From an uncultured Clostridia bacterium (GTDB taxonomy: Bacteria; Bacillota; Clostridia; Christensenellales; UBA1242): a stretch of 36,760 bases of DNA. Location of the stretch: positions 1 through 36,760 of the forward strand of contig CALVNW010000001.1 of the NCBI GenBank assembly GCA_944350015.1. The letters are read 5' to 3'. Shown here one piece after another: positions 15,196-23,589 of the stretch. The notes beneath the pieces were generated by a model. It saw nothing but the letters and a program-made list of their open reading frames with translations, made no database searches and was not told the origin of the DNA. Numbering within the stretch: the first letter of the stretch is position 1; each line of letters starts with the position of its first letter. The position numbers and the translations under genes were made by a program.

Positions 15196-15210
15196 TACCT
15201 GGGGAGCCAA
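15196..15210. other. attR core
   Basis: An exact copy of the 15-bp tRNA-Asn end tacctggggagccaa. An upstream gttcg also matches the tRNA T arm, with a 5-base gap. It marks the right end of the element and the return to chromosomal DNA. Confidence 0.85.
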
Positions 15211-15215
15211 AGTCT

Positions 15216-15243
15216 GAGATGCAGGTAATCTTATCTGCATCTC
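15216..15243 (+). terminator. Displaced terminator of tRNA-Asn
   Basis: gagatgcag (15216-15224) pairs with ctgcatctc (15235-15243) immediately after attR, followed by a T-rich stretch. Before insertion this hairpin would have lain a few bases after the tRNA, so it is probably the original terminator. Confidence 0.6.
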
Positions 15244-15468
15244 TTATATTACTTTTGTTATATTTGATATTGACTTATTCCTAAATACAGAGAAAATGTG
15301 TTTCACCTATGTATAAATAAAGATCATTAAGCCTAACATATTTAATATCCTTCATAAACACCTCAATATGTATATTGTGGCAATCATTTTGTTAGTTTTA
15401 ATGAGTTTGAAATTAGAGAATCAAATGATAAACCTTCGCGAATTGATTTAGATGTTAAAAATATTGAT

Positions 15469-15786
15469 ATGACTCGCATGATTAATTTAGGAGACTTTTT
15501 ATTTGAGATTTCTAATTCATATTCGGATACAAGCTTATCTGATTGTAAGATAGAAGGGAACGTGCTTTATATGTGGCAGATTATGATAAATGATGAAAAT
15601 GTTCAGAAAGCTTTAAATAGTATTTATTCTACAGTTATTACAGAAGCACAAAAAAGAAATTTAAAAGCACAATTAAGAAATGAATTTTTAAAAAATCTTT
15701 TAAGAGGGTATTCTTCTTTTACTGAAGAAATTTTTGAAGATAGTAAATCTACTGACGTTTATCATTACTTTGATAAAGAAATGTAA
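15469..15786 (+). pseudogene. Hypothetical protein fragment, N-terminus unclear
   Basis: From ATG 15469 the ORF gives 105 residues, but no ribosome binding site precedes it. The same frame is open upstream to about 15358 with protein-like sequence (CGNHFVSFNEFEIRESNDK) and no ATG. This suggests a gene whose 5' part was lost, perhaps by the same events that shaped this tRNA flank. The C-terminal half is helical (ITEAQKRNLKAQLRNEFLKN). No family is recognised. Confidence 0.45.
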
Positions 15787-15830
15787 AGTTATTCGAGTAA
15801 AATTTGAACAGATTGCTAAGGAATCAAAAT

Positions 15831-15933
15831 AAATCTTGCATATAAAAGAAATTTGCAAGATTTTTTTTGGTATAAGAAAACCACAAGCACTGTGGTTTTC
15901 TTATACAAAAAAACGACCTTAAAAATGGTCGTT
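15831..15933. terminator. Array of three hairpins
   Basis: aaatcttgca / tgcaagattt (15831-15863) is followed by a T run and is a good terminator. A perfect 15-bp inverted repeat comes next (tataagaaaaccaca at 15871-15885, loop agcac, arm 15891-15905). Then aacgacc / ggtcgtt at 15912-15933. The interval from 15787 to 16100 contains nothing else that I recognise. Confidence 0.7.
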
Positions 15934-16100
15934 CTCTCAATATTCATAGACTAATCCCCGCAAAATACGGGTTTATTCGGGCTTTAATTATTTAATGTAT
16001 CAAATATTGGATAGCAGTTGGGAGATAGGGTAAATCGCATATTTAAAACTATTTGAAAAAGGTTAAAAAGTCAAATGAATACGTTATGTATAATAAAAAA

Positions 16101-16118
16101 GACCGCTTATTTGCGGTC
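16101..16118 (-). terminator. Terminator for the leftward gene at 16128
   Basis: On the minus strand gaccgc-aaataa-gcggtc is followed by a T run (the A run at 16094-16100 on the plus strand). Confidence 0.75.
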
Positions 16119-16127
16119 AAATATTAT

Positions 16128-16568
16128 TTATTGTTGTTCTGCTAAATAATCAGTTACCCATTGTGGTTCTGTGATTTCGCCATCAAACTTTGCTATTTTT
16201 AAAATTGCATTTTGTTTATAGTAAGATACATTTTCATTTATTGAAGTCATAGAGCCGATTTTTGAGTTCATATCAACGCTTATTATATCATCATTTTGGT
16301 CAAAAGCAACAACAGATATATCTGTGTAATTTTTTAAGTCTTGTGGCATATTATTAATAAGTTGTTCGTATTGTGTCCAGTATTGAGCAAACTCATCATC
16401 GGTCATTGAATTAATTGTTTGTAATCTTGTATAACCTTTTATATCTAGTTTTAATGTTAAGTTATAACCATTTTCAGTTGATTCTCTTGGGACTACATCT
16501 TGATAAACCATATCAAATGATTTATCTGTAAATAAAGCATCTAATAGAGCAATATACGATTGTCCCAT
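16128..16568 (-). CDS. Hypothetical protein, probably 5'-truncated
   Basis: The 146-residue ORF (MGQSYIALLDALFTDKSFDM at its start) looks like a soluble extracellular domain. It has no ribosome binding site before its ATG. In-frame sequence continues upstream as VISFIGYANT, and a neighbouring frame reads a hydrophobic segment (LKLIVVVIGLSPLLV). Together these look like the remains of a signal or membrane segment broken by a frameshift. A terminator follows. The repeat block upstream of the paralogue family begins about 200 bases away and may have replaced the gene start. No family is recognised. Confidence 0.5.
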   Translation of the reverse strand: MGQSYIALLDALFTDKSFDMVYQDVVPRESTENGYNLTLKLDIKGYTRLQTINSMTDDEFAQYWTQYEQLINNMPQDLKNYTDISVVAFDQNDDIISVDMNSKIGSMTSINENVSYYKQNAILKIAKFDGEITEPQWVTDYLAEQQ

Positions 16569-17038
16569 AGTGTTTGCATAACCAATAAAGGAGATAACCC
16601 AATAACGACAACAATTAGCTTAAGCGAAGCGAAAACTATTATTGTAAACTATATTCAATATAATGATGGCAAAACAATTTCACAAACAGCCGAAGATACA
16701 GCAAATCTCTATTGCCATTTTCAGTCTGCTCATTTAGGGCATAGGTTAACGCTTGTGTTTGTGGTTCATCTATTGCAAGATAGCGTGCCACACCAACCTT
16801 AGGTTGGACCAGTATCGGCCAACTTAGTTTGCATCAGTATCGTTTGTTGTATTGATATTTGATTTTGCCTTGGTCCGCCTGAGTATATCAAAGGGAAGAG
16901 GTGTCATTGACACCCAACCTTAGGTTGGACCAGCCTTACGCTGGGTGTTTTTAATTATCCTCATTAGCAGTTTTTACGGAGAGATACAGTAAAGTAGCAT
17001 TTTTTGGTGAAAATCTCGAGCGAAGTACGTAAATTTGC

Positions 17039-17098
17039 TTGACAAGAAATGCGGGGGGGTAAAATAGGGTATCCAAAATAAATTTTGGATACCCTATT
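17039..17098 (+). promoter_or_regulatory. P1 of copy A: G-tract promoter plus large inverted repeat
   Basis: TTGACA at 17039-17044 and TAAAAT at 17060-17065 are separated by 15 bp that end in G7. A perfect 16-bp inverted repeat overlaps the -10 (aatagggtatccaaaa 17063-17078, loop taaa, arm 17083-17098). The spacing is 2 bp short of the sigma-A optimum, while copy B has 17. Confidence 0.55.
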
Positions 17099-17191
17099 CT
17101 ATATTTTACCCCTAATTTCCCTTAAACTTATTAAATTTAAAAATATTTTAAAATTTGTTATTAAATTTGACGCAATTGCGACGGCGCACTT

Positions 17192-17324
17192 GTGACAAAG
17201 GGTAAATTAAAGGTTAAAATAGGGGGAATAATGCAAAAATCGACAATTTTTGCATAATACTAGATGATTTTACGCAAAGTAATATTAAAAATAAATGCCG
17301 AAAGGCGTCTCTTATAATGAGAGG
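17192..17324 (+). promoter_or_regulatory. P2 promoter and leader hairpins of copy A
   Basis: GTGACA 17192-17197 and TAAAAT 17215-17220 lie 17 bp apart, as in all three copies. The leader holds atgcaaaaat-cgaca-atttttgcat (17231-17255). Just before the AAAGGAGAAAGG ribosome binding site is tctctta-taa-tgagagg (17308-17324), followed by ggtttt, which looks like an attenuator. Confidence 0.6.
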
Positions 17325-17344
17325 GGTTTTAAAAGGAGAAAGGT

Positions 17345-18232
17345 ATGAAAAGTTTAAAAGTCAAATTAGTATCAATAGTGTCGGCGTTTATACTAGCCTT
17401 GTCATTGCTCATAGTTGGTGTATGGGCAGTGGGTGAGGCGAAACACATTAATTTAAGTGGTAACGTTAACTTTACTATCTCAGATAACACCCTTTATATA
17501 AAGGATATTCGTGTCCGTGAGGCTGAAGATTTGACAGGACAAGGTACAACAATTGACAATTTCTTGCCAGGTTTTGTAAACGGAGATATTGATTTAGATT
17601 TGGGGGAGCGAACTGCTGATACAAGTTTTACTCTTCTATTTGATGTAATCAATACCACAACAACCGAATACAAAGTAAGCACGGCTTCGACTATTCCAAA
17701 TGCGACTTTATCGGTAAGCGGAATAATAGCAGGCGACGGAGTTGCACCGTCTGAGATTACAAATAGCACGCCTATCTCAGGTACAATAGTAATGACTGTG
17801 ACAGTACAATCGGCAGGTACAGTTTCGCTTGACGGCATAGTCATAGATATTGAAGAGAATACTGGCTATACGGTGACAGTATACTTTGATGCAGGTTGTG
17901 AGTCTATTGCATCCGTCGCGATAAATGATATGCAAGAGTTTTTGTCTCCAAGAGGAGGAGAGATAGAAGGGAGCGAAGAACTGGATTCATCATCTAGTGG
18001 GAGTAGTTTTTCTTGGTATTATAGATTCTACAACGTAAAACGTATTGCTTTTGGGGTAGGGTATTATTCGATAACAAGAATACAGCCGGCATATACACTT
18101 ACTGTTACAAGTGATAGTGGGGTAAATGATAGTTTATATTCTGGGCCTTATGGTGTGGAAAACGGCGAGTTTTTAGGCTGGTATGAAATTACCTCTGATA
18201 CAGTATTTAATTTAGCCTCGATACCAGATTAA
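17345..18232 (+). CDS. Secreted paralogue A, TasA/SipW-like N-terminus
   Basis: The 295-residue protein begins with a signal sequence (KLVSIVSAFILALSLLIVGV, then WAVGEAKHINLSG) that resembles SipW-dependent signals of TasA-type fibre proteins. Residues about 32-178 form a beta-rich domain shared at very high identity with the proteins at 28451 and 34603, marked by TGQGTTIDNFLPGFVNGDID and LDLGERTADTSFTLLF. After GYTVT it diverges. The tail carries a Ser-rich stretch, aromatic segments (FSWYYRFYN) and an InlB-like end (NGEFLGWYEITSDT). It is probably surface-exposed or fibre-forming. Expression is likely governed by the upstream P1/P2 block. Confidence 0.8.
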   Translation: MKSLKVKLVSIVSAFILALSLLIVGVWAVGEAKHINLSGNVNFTISDNTLYIKDIRVREAEDLTGQGTTIDNFLPGFVNGDIDLDLGERTADTSFTLLFDVINTTTTEYKVSTASTIPNATLSVSGIIAGDGVAPSEITNSTPISGTIVMTVTVQSAGTVSLDGIVIDIEENTGYTVTVYFDAGCESIASVAINDMQEFLSPRGGEIEGSEELDSSSSGSSFSWYYRFYNVKRIAFGVGYYSITRIQPAYTLTVTSDSGVNDSLYSGPYGVENGEFLGWYEITSDTVFNLASIPD

Positions 18233-18270
18233 AAATAATTGAAAGCATATTGAAAGCTGAAATATCCGAT

Positions 18271-18299
18271 TTGCATAATTTTTTAGAATATGCTATAAT
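18271..18299 (+). promoter_or_regulatory. Promoter of the large ncRNA
   Basis: TTGCAT (18271-18276) and a perfect TATAAT (18294-18299), spacing 17 bp. Transcription should start near 18306. Confidence 0.85.
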
Positions 18300-18305
18300 A
18301 TTATT

Positions 18306-18875
18306 GTAAGACGCAGTATTCTAGTCAGGCTGAGCTATAAGGACGGCGAAACTAATAGCGCCGAAGGGCACAACGATGAAGTTTCTGGTGCGTTCTTTGG
18401 TTGCCCAAACCGGGGTGCGTGCTGGAAGTTAAGATTCTTGGGCAGGCTGTAACGGCATATAGCTGTCGACCCAATTATCGCGGAGACTCAACAGGGTGGC
18501 TATTCCACTCTCTGAGATATGAACCTGCATTGCGGTAAAAGCCGTGTGCAGTGTAGCCTACTTTGAGTGAATGCTTTGGGATTAGGTGTTAAACATACCT
18601 GCTTTGGCCGGCCGACCTTGCAGGTATCTGCCTATGAAATTACATTTGCAAAACAAGAGAATTATAGTTTTGTCTGTTAAGGAAAACTTCTAGACTGTTG
18701 CGTTGCAAGCAAAGATAGGATTATAGTGTGTTCTGAGTGGCGATTCGGTGTGTAGCCTTGCCTAAGAGGAAACTGCTTGTTCGGCGACGACAAGTGCAGG
18801 GCTGGGAAATCCGACCGAACCTATGACACAAGGTTTACTATTTTTGTTGTCTTTCTAGAGCCCTTGAGGCTCTAT
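18306..18875 (+). ncRNA. ole: Large structured RNA, probable OLE RNA
   Basis: A GC-richer, non-coding 565-nt block lies between a strong promoter and a perfect terminator, in otherwise very AT-rich DNA. It is full of local complementarity, for example ttggg/cccaa around 18448-18475, tgcattgcggtaaaagccgt with its pairing partner tgca, ctgcttgt/acaagtgcag and gttcgg/ccgaac. There is no credible ORF. Size, promoter-terminator isolation and the adjacent downstream gene for a DUF21/OapA-like membrane protein fit OLE RNA (ornate, large, extremophilic). OLE RNA forms a membrane ribonucleoprotein with OapA and is needed under Mg2+, cold and alcohol stress in alkaliphilic Bacillus. It lacks RNase P and tmRNA hallmarks. 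I cannot run the covariance model, so the class is inferred from size and synteny. Confidence 0.65.
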
Positions 18876-18881
18876 TTTTTT
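18856..18881 (+). terminator. Terminator of the large ncRNA
   Basis: tagagcc (18856-18862) pairs with ggctcta (18868-18874), loop cttga, followed by seven T. From 18882 to 19140 there is only extremely AT-rich sequence without a recognisable feature. Confidence 0.9.
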
Positions 18882-19140
18882 GTCTAATTATAAAAAATGT
18901 AAATATAAAAAATCTTAATTTAAAATAAAAAAATACCATTTAATAAAAAATAAAATATTTTGTTAGCTTTTAAATTTATATAAAAAAGATAAATTTATAT
19001 GAATTAAATTTATTAAAATAAAAAATTTAAATAAATTATTATAAAAAATAATAAAAATCATTAAAAATAACTTAAAAATAGTTATTTTTTATAAAAATTA
19101 ACACAAAAACAATTATATTTTATTAAAAATAATAAAATTC

Positions 19141-19180
19141 TTGACAAGGTTTTTAATTTAATTAAAATATATATAGGAGA
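19141..19180 (+). promoter_or_regulatory. Promoter and RBS of the OapA-like gene
   Basis: TTGACA 19141-19146 and TAAAAT 19163-19168 (spacing 16) precede AGGAGA 19175-19180 and the ATG at 19185. The gene therefore has its own start site besides any readthrough from the RNA gene. Confidence 0.65.
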
Positions 19181-19184
19181 ATAT

Positions 19185-19862
19185 ATGGATAACCCCAAGA
19201 AAAACCAATCAAAATTCAAAAAATATTTTAGGTGGCCGTTAATTGTACTTGTACTATCGTTTTCGCTTTCAATGGCATTTGGTGTTTTAAACGAGGTTGC
19301 ATTAAATGGAGCAGGTATAGCCATCTCAGTCATAGTTATTGTAGTCTTTTTGATAATTGCAATAATTACCGATATGATTGGTGTTGCTATTGCATCTTGT
19401 GATATAAAAAACTTTCGTGCTATGGCATCAAGAAAGGTAAGAGGTGCAAAAGAGGCGATTATGCTTTATAAGCACGCCGATATGGTTTCAAGTATTTTTG
19501 CCGATATTTTAGGTGATATCTGTAGTATTCTAAGTGGTGCTGCTGGTGCTGCAGTTACAACAAGACTTATTACATCGGCAATGAGTGACTTCATAGGCGT
19601 TGTAGTTGCATCATTGGTGTCGGCGGTTATAGCCTCTCTCTTGATTTTTGGCAAAGCCCTTATGAAACGCTATTCAATGGATCATAGTGACAAAATTATT
19701 TTGATAATAGGCAAAATTCTTAGCATATTCCATAGACAAAAACCTAAAAAGAGCAAAAATAAAAATGATGAAAAATCGCTATCAAATAATAAAGAAATTT
19801 TAAAAATTAATAAAAAATATAGTAAAAGTAGCCAAAAAGTCAATATTTTTTATAAATTATAA
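19185..19862 (+). CDS. oapA: OapA/DUF21-like membrane protein (CorB-type, no CBS)
   Basis: The 225-residue protein has about four membrane helices (roughly 18-34, 45-66, 113-130, 136-157). The central motif CDIKNFRAMASRKVRGAKEA resembles the DUF21 domain of CNNM/CorB Mg2+ transporters, but there are no CBS or CorC domains. A DxxxD motif lies at 107-111 (DILGD). The C-terminal 50 residues are very basic, suitable for RNA contact. OLE RNA genes usually lie directly upstream of oapA, and here the 565-nt RNA has exactly that position. The likely role is the membrane partner of the RNA in divalent-cation and membrane stress. The alternative is a plain DUF21 protein unrelated to the RNA. Confidence 0.7.
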   Translation: MDNPKKNQSKFKKYFRWPLIVLVLSFSLSMAFGVLNEVALNGAGIAISVIVIVVFLIIAIITDMIGVAIASCDIKNFRAMASRKVRGAKEAIMLYKHADMVSSIFADILGDICSILSGAAGAAVTTRLITSAMSDFIGVVVASLVSAVIASLLIFGKALMKRYSMDHSDKIILIIGKILSIFHRQKPKKSKNKNDEKSLSNNKEILKINKKYSKSSQKVNIFYKL

Positions 19863-19864
19863 CA

Positions 19865-19897
19865 AAAAAGGCATTTGTAAATTACAAATGCCTTTTT
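19865..19897. terminator. Bidirectional terminator
   Basis: aaaaaggcatttgtaa (19865-19880) is mirrored by ttacaaatgccttttt (19882-19897). It has A and T runs on both sides and separates the two convergent genes. Confidence 0.9.
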
Positions 19898-19959
19898 GTA
19901 TTGCCTGCTTTTTGATTTTTAATTATAATTTTAAAATAATAATTTTTTAAAATTACTCA

Positions 19960-22557
19960 TTATGGCTTATGTTTTATAAGACCTATTGCTTTGCTTATTT
20001 CCATCACAAAGAATGGAACAATTGCAAGTGCTATACCTATCAGGTAGCCATAGTAAGGCAGATAAACCATTCCAAACGCGGTTATAACACCTGGCACAAA
20101 CATTACGAAAGCAATCAAAGCAAGTGATATTAAAATAACATAGTTTAATTTTTTGTTTGTGAAAAAGCCAATTTTAAAAAGCGAATGTTCAGAGCGCATA
20201 TTGTAGGCGTGCAAGGTTTGTGATAGGGCAAGGGTCATAAACGCGAGCGTTCTTCCGCCGTCAACTGTGCCTGTGATATTTCGGCCTATTACAAAGCCGG
20301 CTAATGCAAGTCCACCAAACATAAGACCTTGAAGTATTATCCTTATACCATAACCATTTGCAAAAAGGCTTTCATTTTTTGGCTTAGGTTTGTGCGACAT
20401 CACATCTTTTTCGACCGCTTCCATACCAAGCGCTATTGCAGGTAGTGAGTCGGTGATAAGATTTATCCAAAGTAGTTGCATAGAAAGTAGTGGTGATTGG
20501 TGCCAGATTATCATTGCAAGAAAAACTAGCACTATTTCGCCAATATTTGTTCCGAGCAAGAAGCCAACAACTTTTTTGATATTGGCATAAATTCCGCGCC
20601 CCTCTTTGACTGCTTCAACGATTGTTGAGAAGTTGTCATCGGTCAGTGTCATATCGGCTGAGCTCTTTGCAACGTCGGTGCCTGTTATTCCCATAGCGCA
20701 ACCAATGTCGGCTGCTTTTAGAGCAGGTGCGTCATTGACGCCGTCACCTGTCATAGCAACAACTTTGCCTTTCTTTTGCCAAGCCTTGACAATTCTTATT
20801 TTATTTTCAGGCGAAACTCTGGCGTAGACCGATATTTTTCCTACAACTTTATCAAGCTCTTCTTCGCTTAATGCGTCAAGCTCTTTTCCGGTTATTGCTC
20901 TATCACCTTCTTGCAATATACCAAGCTCTTTTGCTATTGCAGAGGCGGTCACTATATGGTCGCCAGTAATCATAATAGGTTTAATCCCTGCCTCAAGACA
21001 AACTTTTACAGCTTCTTTAGCTTCTGGTCTTGGCGGGTCAATCATACCAATAAGTCCGAGAAAGGTTAAATGATTTTCAATCTCCTCGCTTGATAGATGC
21101 TGTGGAATATCGCTGATTTCTTTATAGGCAACAGCAATAACACGCAGTGCATTTTGGCTCATTTCAAAATTTGCCTTCTCTGCCTGCTTAAGGTCAATGT
21201 TGTCACATCTTCCAGCAAGTTCATCAAAAGCGCCTTTGACAATGACTATGTTTTTGCCATCAATTTTGTTGATAGTGCTCATAAGTTTTCGCTCTGAGTC
21301 AAAGGGCAGTTCTCCAAGGCGTGGATAAAGCTCGTTTAACTGCTCTTTACTGTAACCTAATTTATATGAGCCTAGTATGATTGCAGTTTCTGTCGGGTCA
21401 CCTATATGCTTGATGTCCTGTCCTTCTACAAGGATGTTACCGTCACTGCAAAGCGTTGCATAATTTAATAATCTTGTTACATTCTCATCGCTTTTTAAAG
21501 TAAAGTCTTTGATGGCATCAGTATAAGTCTTTACAAGTGTCATTCGATTTTGTGTGAGCGTACCAGTTTTATCAGAGCAGATTATTGATGCGCTACCCAA
21601 GGTCTCAACAGCGGGCAGTCTTCTAATAATGGCGTTCTTTTTTACCATTCGTTGCACGCCTATTGACAGCACGATTGTCACTATCGCTGGCAGACCTTCA
21701 GGTATGGCAGAAACGGCAAGAGAGACCGCAGTCATAAACACGTCAATTATTTTAAGGTCGTTAAGCACGCCGACAACAAAAATTATAGCGCAGGCAACAA
21801 GCGCGATGATGCCAAGATATTTTCCAAGTTGCGCGAGCTTTTGTTGAAGGGGAGTTTTGCCTTGTTTTTCACCTTCAAGAAGGCTGGCAATCTTGCCCAT
21901 TTCGGTGTTCATTCCAGTGTTTACCACGATAGCCTTTGCATTGCCATAGGTGATGGAACATCCAGAGAAAACCATATTGACCCGCTCTGCAATCGGCGCA
22001 TTTTCGTTAGCTATAGCGTTTGCATCCTTCTCTACTGGCACCGACTCTCCAGTTAGCGCCGACTCTTCACTCTTTAGATTGACGCTTTCAATGAGCATTG
22101 CGTCTGCTGGCACGAAATCACCAGCTTCCAATTTGATTATGTCTCCTGGCACAACTTCGCTTGAAGGGATAATCATCTCCTTACCACCGCGCACCACTCT
22201 CGCACTTGGCGCAGACATATTTGCAAGTGCTTTAAGAGCTTTCTCTGCCTTGTTCTCTTGGAATACACCAAGTATTGCATTGAGGATAACGATTAATAAA
22301 ATAAGGGCAGGCTCGATAAATTCATTAGCGTCCTTTTCGATTATTGCTACAACAAAGGAAATTACAGACGCAACTAACAAGATGATAATCATCACATCTT
22401 TAAATTGCTCTAAAAACTTAATAAATAAGCCCTTCCGCTTTTTTTCTTTAAGTTTATTTTGCCCATATTTTTCAAGGCGGGCTTTACATTCTTCTTCGCT
22501 TAAGCCGTCATCTATATCGCTTCCAAGTTTGTCTACAGTTTCTTTAAGACTACTCAT
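19960..22557 (-). CDS. Ca2+-type P-type ATPase
   Basis: An 865-residue P2-type ATPase. The cation-transporter N domain (about 1-75), the actuator TGES (169-172), the M4 motif PEGLP (286-290), the phosphorylation motif DKTGTLT with Asp329, and the hinge TGDGVNDAP are all present, with ten membrane helices expected. This is the SERCA/PMCA-like bacterial class that exports Ca2+ (LMCA1-type), although substrate cannot be proved from sequence. Length is normal. It overlaps the upstream PH-domain gene by 8 bases, so the two are co-transcribed. It converges with the OapA-like gene. Confidence 0.93.
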   Translation of the reverse strand: MSSLKETVDKLGSDIDDGLSEEECKARLEKYGQNKLKEKKRKGLFIKFLEQFKDVMIIILLVASVISFVVAIIEKDANEFIEPALILLIVILNAILGVFQENKAEKALKALANMSAPSARVVRGGKEMIIPSSEVVPGDIIKLEAGDFVPADAMLIESVNLKSEESALTGESVPVEKDANAIANENAPIAERVNMVFSGCSITYGNAKAIVVNTGMNTEMGKIASLLEGEKQGKTPLQQKLAQLGKYLGIIALVACAIIFVVGVLNDLKIIDVFMTAVSLAVSAIPEGLPAIVTIVLSIGVQRMVKKNAIIRRLPAVETLGSASIICSDKTGTLTQNRMTLVKTYTDAIKDFTLKSDENVTRLLNYATLCSDGNILVEGQDIKHIGDPTETAIILGSYKLGYSKEQLNELYPRLGELPFDSERKLMSTINKIDGKNIVIVKGAFDELAGRCDNIDLKQAEKANFEMSQNALRVIAVAYKEISDIPQHLSSEEIENHLTFLGLIGMIDPPRPEAKEAVKVCLEAGIKPIMITGDHIVTASAIAKELGILQEGDRAITGKELDALSEEELDKVVGKISVYARVSPENKIRIVKAWQKKGKVVAMTGDGVNDAPALKAADIGCAMGITGTDVAKSSADMTLTDDNFSTIVEAVKEGRGIYANIKKVVGFLLGTNIGEIVLVFLAMIIWHQSPLLSMQLLWINLITDSLPAIALGMEAVEKDVMSHKPKPKNESLFANGYGIRIILQGLMFGGLALAGFVIGRNITGTVDGGRTLAFMTLALSQTLHAYNMRSEHSLFKIGFFTNKKLNYVILISLALIAFVMFVPGVITAFGMVYLPYYGYLIGIALAIVPFFVMEISKAIGLIKHKP

Positions 22558-23203
22558 TTGTATCTCCTTGCGTGTATTTTGTGTTATACCCGCTGTTTTC
22601 GTTAGGGCGAAGGGCGTTAGGATATGCTATGTCGGCTTTTATATCACTAATTATTTTTTGCAATTTATTCGTGATATTGATGCTGTCTTCTATATCCCAT
22701 AACACCTGTGCTTTATTTTTGCTAGTTATATAAATGTCGCCTACCTTTAGCATTTTGTCTATTATACCAATTCTTAAATTAATATTTTCAATGTCGGAAT
22801 AGTAGATGTTGTTTATATTGATGCCGATTATACCGCTTTTGATTATTATTCGCTGATTTGTGAAAATATATTCTAGGTGTTTATGCTGTCTGTTGGCAGT
22901 GACAATATTGTTTATCCATAGCCAAACGGGGAAAAGGTGAAATAATAAAAATATGACTATAATAACTACTGCCCAAGGCGGAAGTTCTTTAAAAATTCCA
23001 AAACCAATCATACAGCCAATCATTGCGCCGTCAATAAGAAGCCAAATCAATGCAATTGGTAGCATTCTTAAAATAGAATTTAATATGTAAGCACTTTTTT
23101 TAGGTTTTCCTTTCCATAAAAGTTGCTCGCCATCTGTAAACAAACTTTCTAGAGTAAAGGGCTCTTCTGCTGCATTAAAATAATTTTCATCAAATTTAGC
23201 CAT
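22550..23203 (-). CDS. Membrane protein with bacterial PH domain (bPH_2)
   Basis: I start at the ATG at 23201-23203, with GGAGG 5 bases before it. A GTG four codons upstream overlaps that site. The 217-residue protein has two membrane segments (RMLPIALIWLLIDGAMIGC and WAVVIIVIFLLFHLFPVWLW), followed by a bPH domain (YIFTNQRIIIKSGIIG, then YYSDIENINLRIGIIDKMLK). The N-terminus contains EQLLWKGKPKKSAYIL, typical of this family. It is the first gene of an operon with the Ca2+-type ATPase and may sense or stabilise the membrane for the pump. Confidence 0.82.
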   Translation of the reverse strand: MAKFDENYFNAAEEPFTLESLFTDGEQLLWKGKPKKSAYILNSILRMLPIALIWLLIDGAMIGCMIGFGIFKELPPWAVVIIVIFLLFHLFPVWLWINNIVTANRQHKHLEYIFTNQRIIIKSGIIGININNIYYSDIENINLRIGIIDKMLKVGDIYITSKNKAQVLWDIEDSINITNKLQKIISDIKADIAYPNALRPNENSGYNTKYTQGDTNE

Positions 23204-23230
23204 ACCTTCCTCCACGGTTAGATTAGATTT

Positions 23231-23258
23231 AGTATATCATAAAATTTTCAAAAGTAAA
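23231..23258 (-). promoter_or_regulatory. Promoter of the PH-domain/ATPase operon
   Basis: On the minus strand TTTACT (23253-23258) and TATACT (23231-23236) are 16 bp apart, with TG one base before the -10. The remainder of 23259-23530 is AT-rich DNA in which I see no gene. Confidence 0.6.
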
Positions 23259-23554
23259 ACCATTTTGAGTGTATATTTAAAGGATTTTATATTGATATTA
23301 TTAAATAACAGAATAATATATAATTATTATATATCATTATAATTTTGTCTTTATTTTGTCTTTTCAAAATAAATTTCTCAATAATTTAACATTTTTTTGA
23401 AAAATCAGTAATTTTTCTGTATTTTTATCTTAATTTTATAAAAAATAAAAATATGTAAAATAATTGGCAAAAAATGCCAATAAATTAAAAAAATAAATAA
23501 AAAATAAAAAAAGTGCGAAAAATTAATAATTTTGTTAGTAAAAAATGAAAGTAT

Positions 23555-23583
23555 GTGTTATACTAAAACTAATCAAAAGGAGA
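23555..23583 (+). promoter_or_regulatory. Extended -10 promoter and RBS
   Basis: TGT before TATACT (23559-23564) gives an extended -10. The transcript would start near 23571, followed by AAAAGGAG. This places the true start at 23590 and excludes the ATG at 23545. Confidence 0.6.
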
Positions 23584-23589
23584 CTGAGT

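Larger units (their letters stand above)
270..15210. mobile_element. Integrative element in tRNA-Asn, about 14.9 kb
   Basis: The element is bounded by identical 15-bp cores at the tRNA-Asn 3' end and at 15196-15210. A large serine recombinase lies at the left edge reading towards attL, and a rho-independent terminator sits just inside attR. It has a phage-like lysis-lysogeny switch (repressor and Cro-like gene with shared operators), a replication module (initiator-like, DnaI-like loader, clamp-like), a Zot-like membrane ATPase, and PcfK/PcfJ-like genes known from conjugative plasmids. No capsid, portal, terminase, relaxase or T4SS gene is visible. It could be an inovirus-like element, a satellite or an integrated plasmid. 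The boundaries are well supported but the class is uncertain. Confidence 0.85.
16775..17344 (+). repeat. Copy A of the upstream repeat/leader block
   Basis: The stretch from gcaagatagcg to the start codon at 17345 matches blocks B (27641-28450) and C (33631-34602), which precede the two paralogous genes. It contains small palindromes with TTA loops (ccaaccttaggttgg at 16793-16807 and 16914-16928; cttagtttg-type units), a G7 tract, two promoters, a large hairpin and the leader hairpin. The interval 16569-16775 holds no convincing gene. Confidence 0.85.

Noticed and set aside
16560..16802. An 80-codon forward ORF overlapping the end of the leftward gene
   Set aside because: It has no ribosome binding site, lies opposite the upstream frame of the 16128 gene, and its last third is repeat-block DNA with a palindrome.
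18306..18875. RNase P RNA or tmRNA for the large structured RNA
   Set aside because: It lacks the RNase P gaggaaagtcc and acagaa blocks, and it has no tRNA-like end or tag ORF. Size and neighbour fit OLE better.
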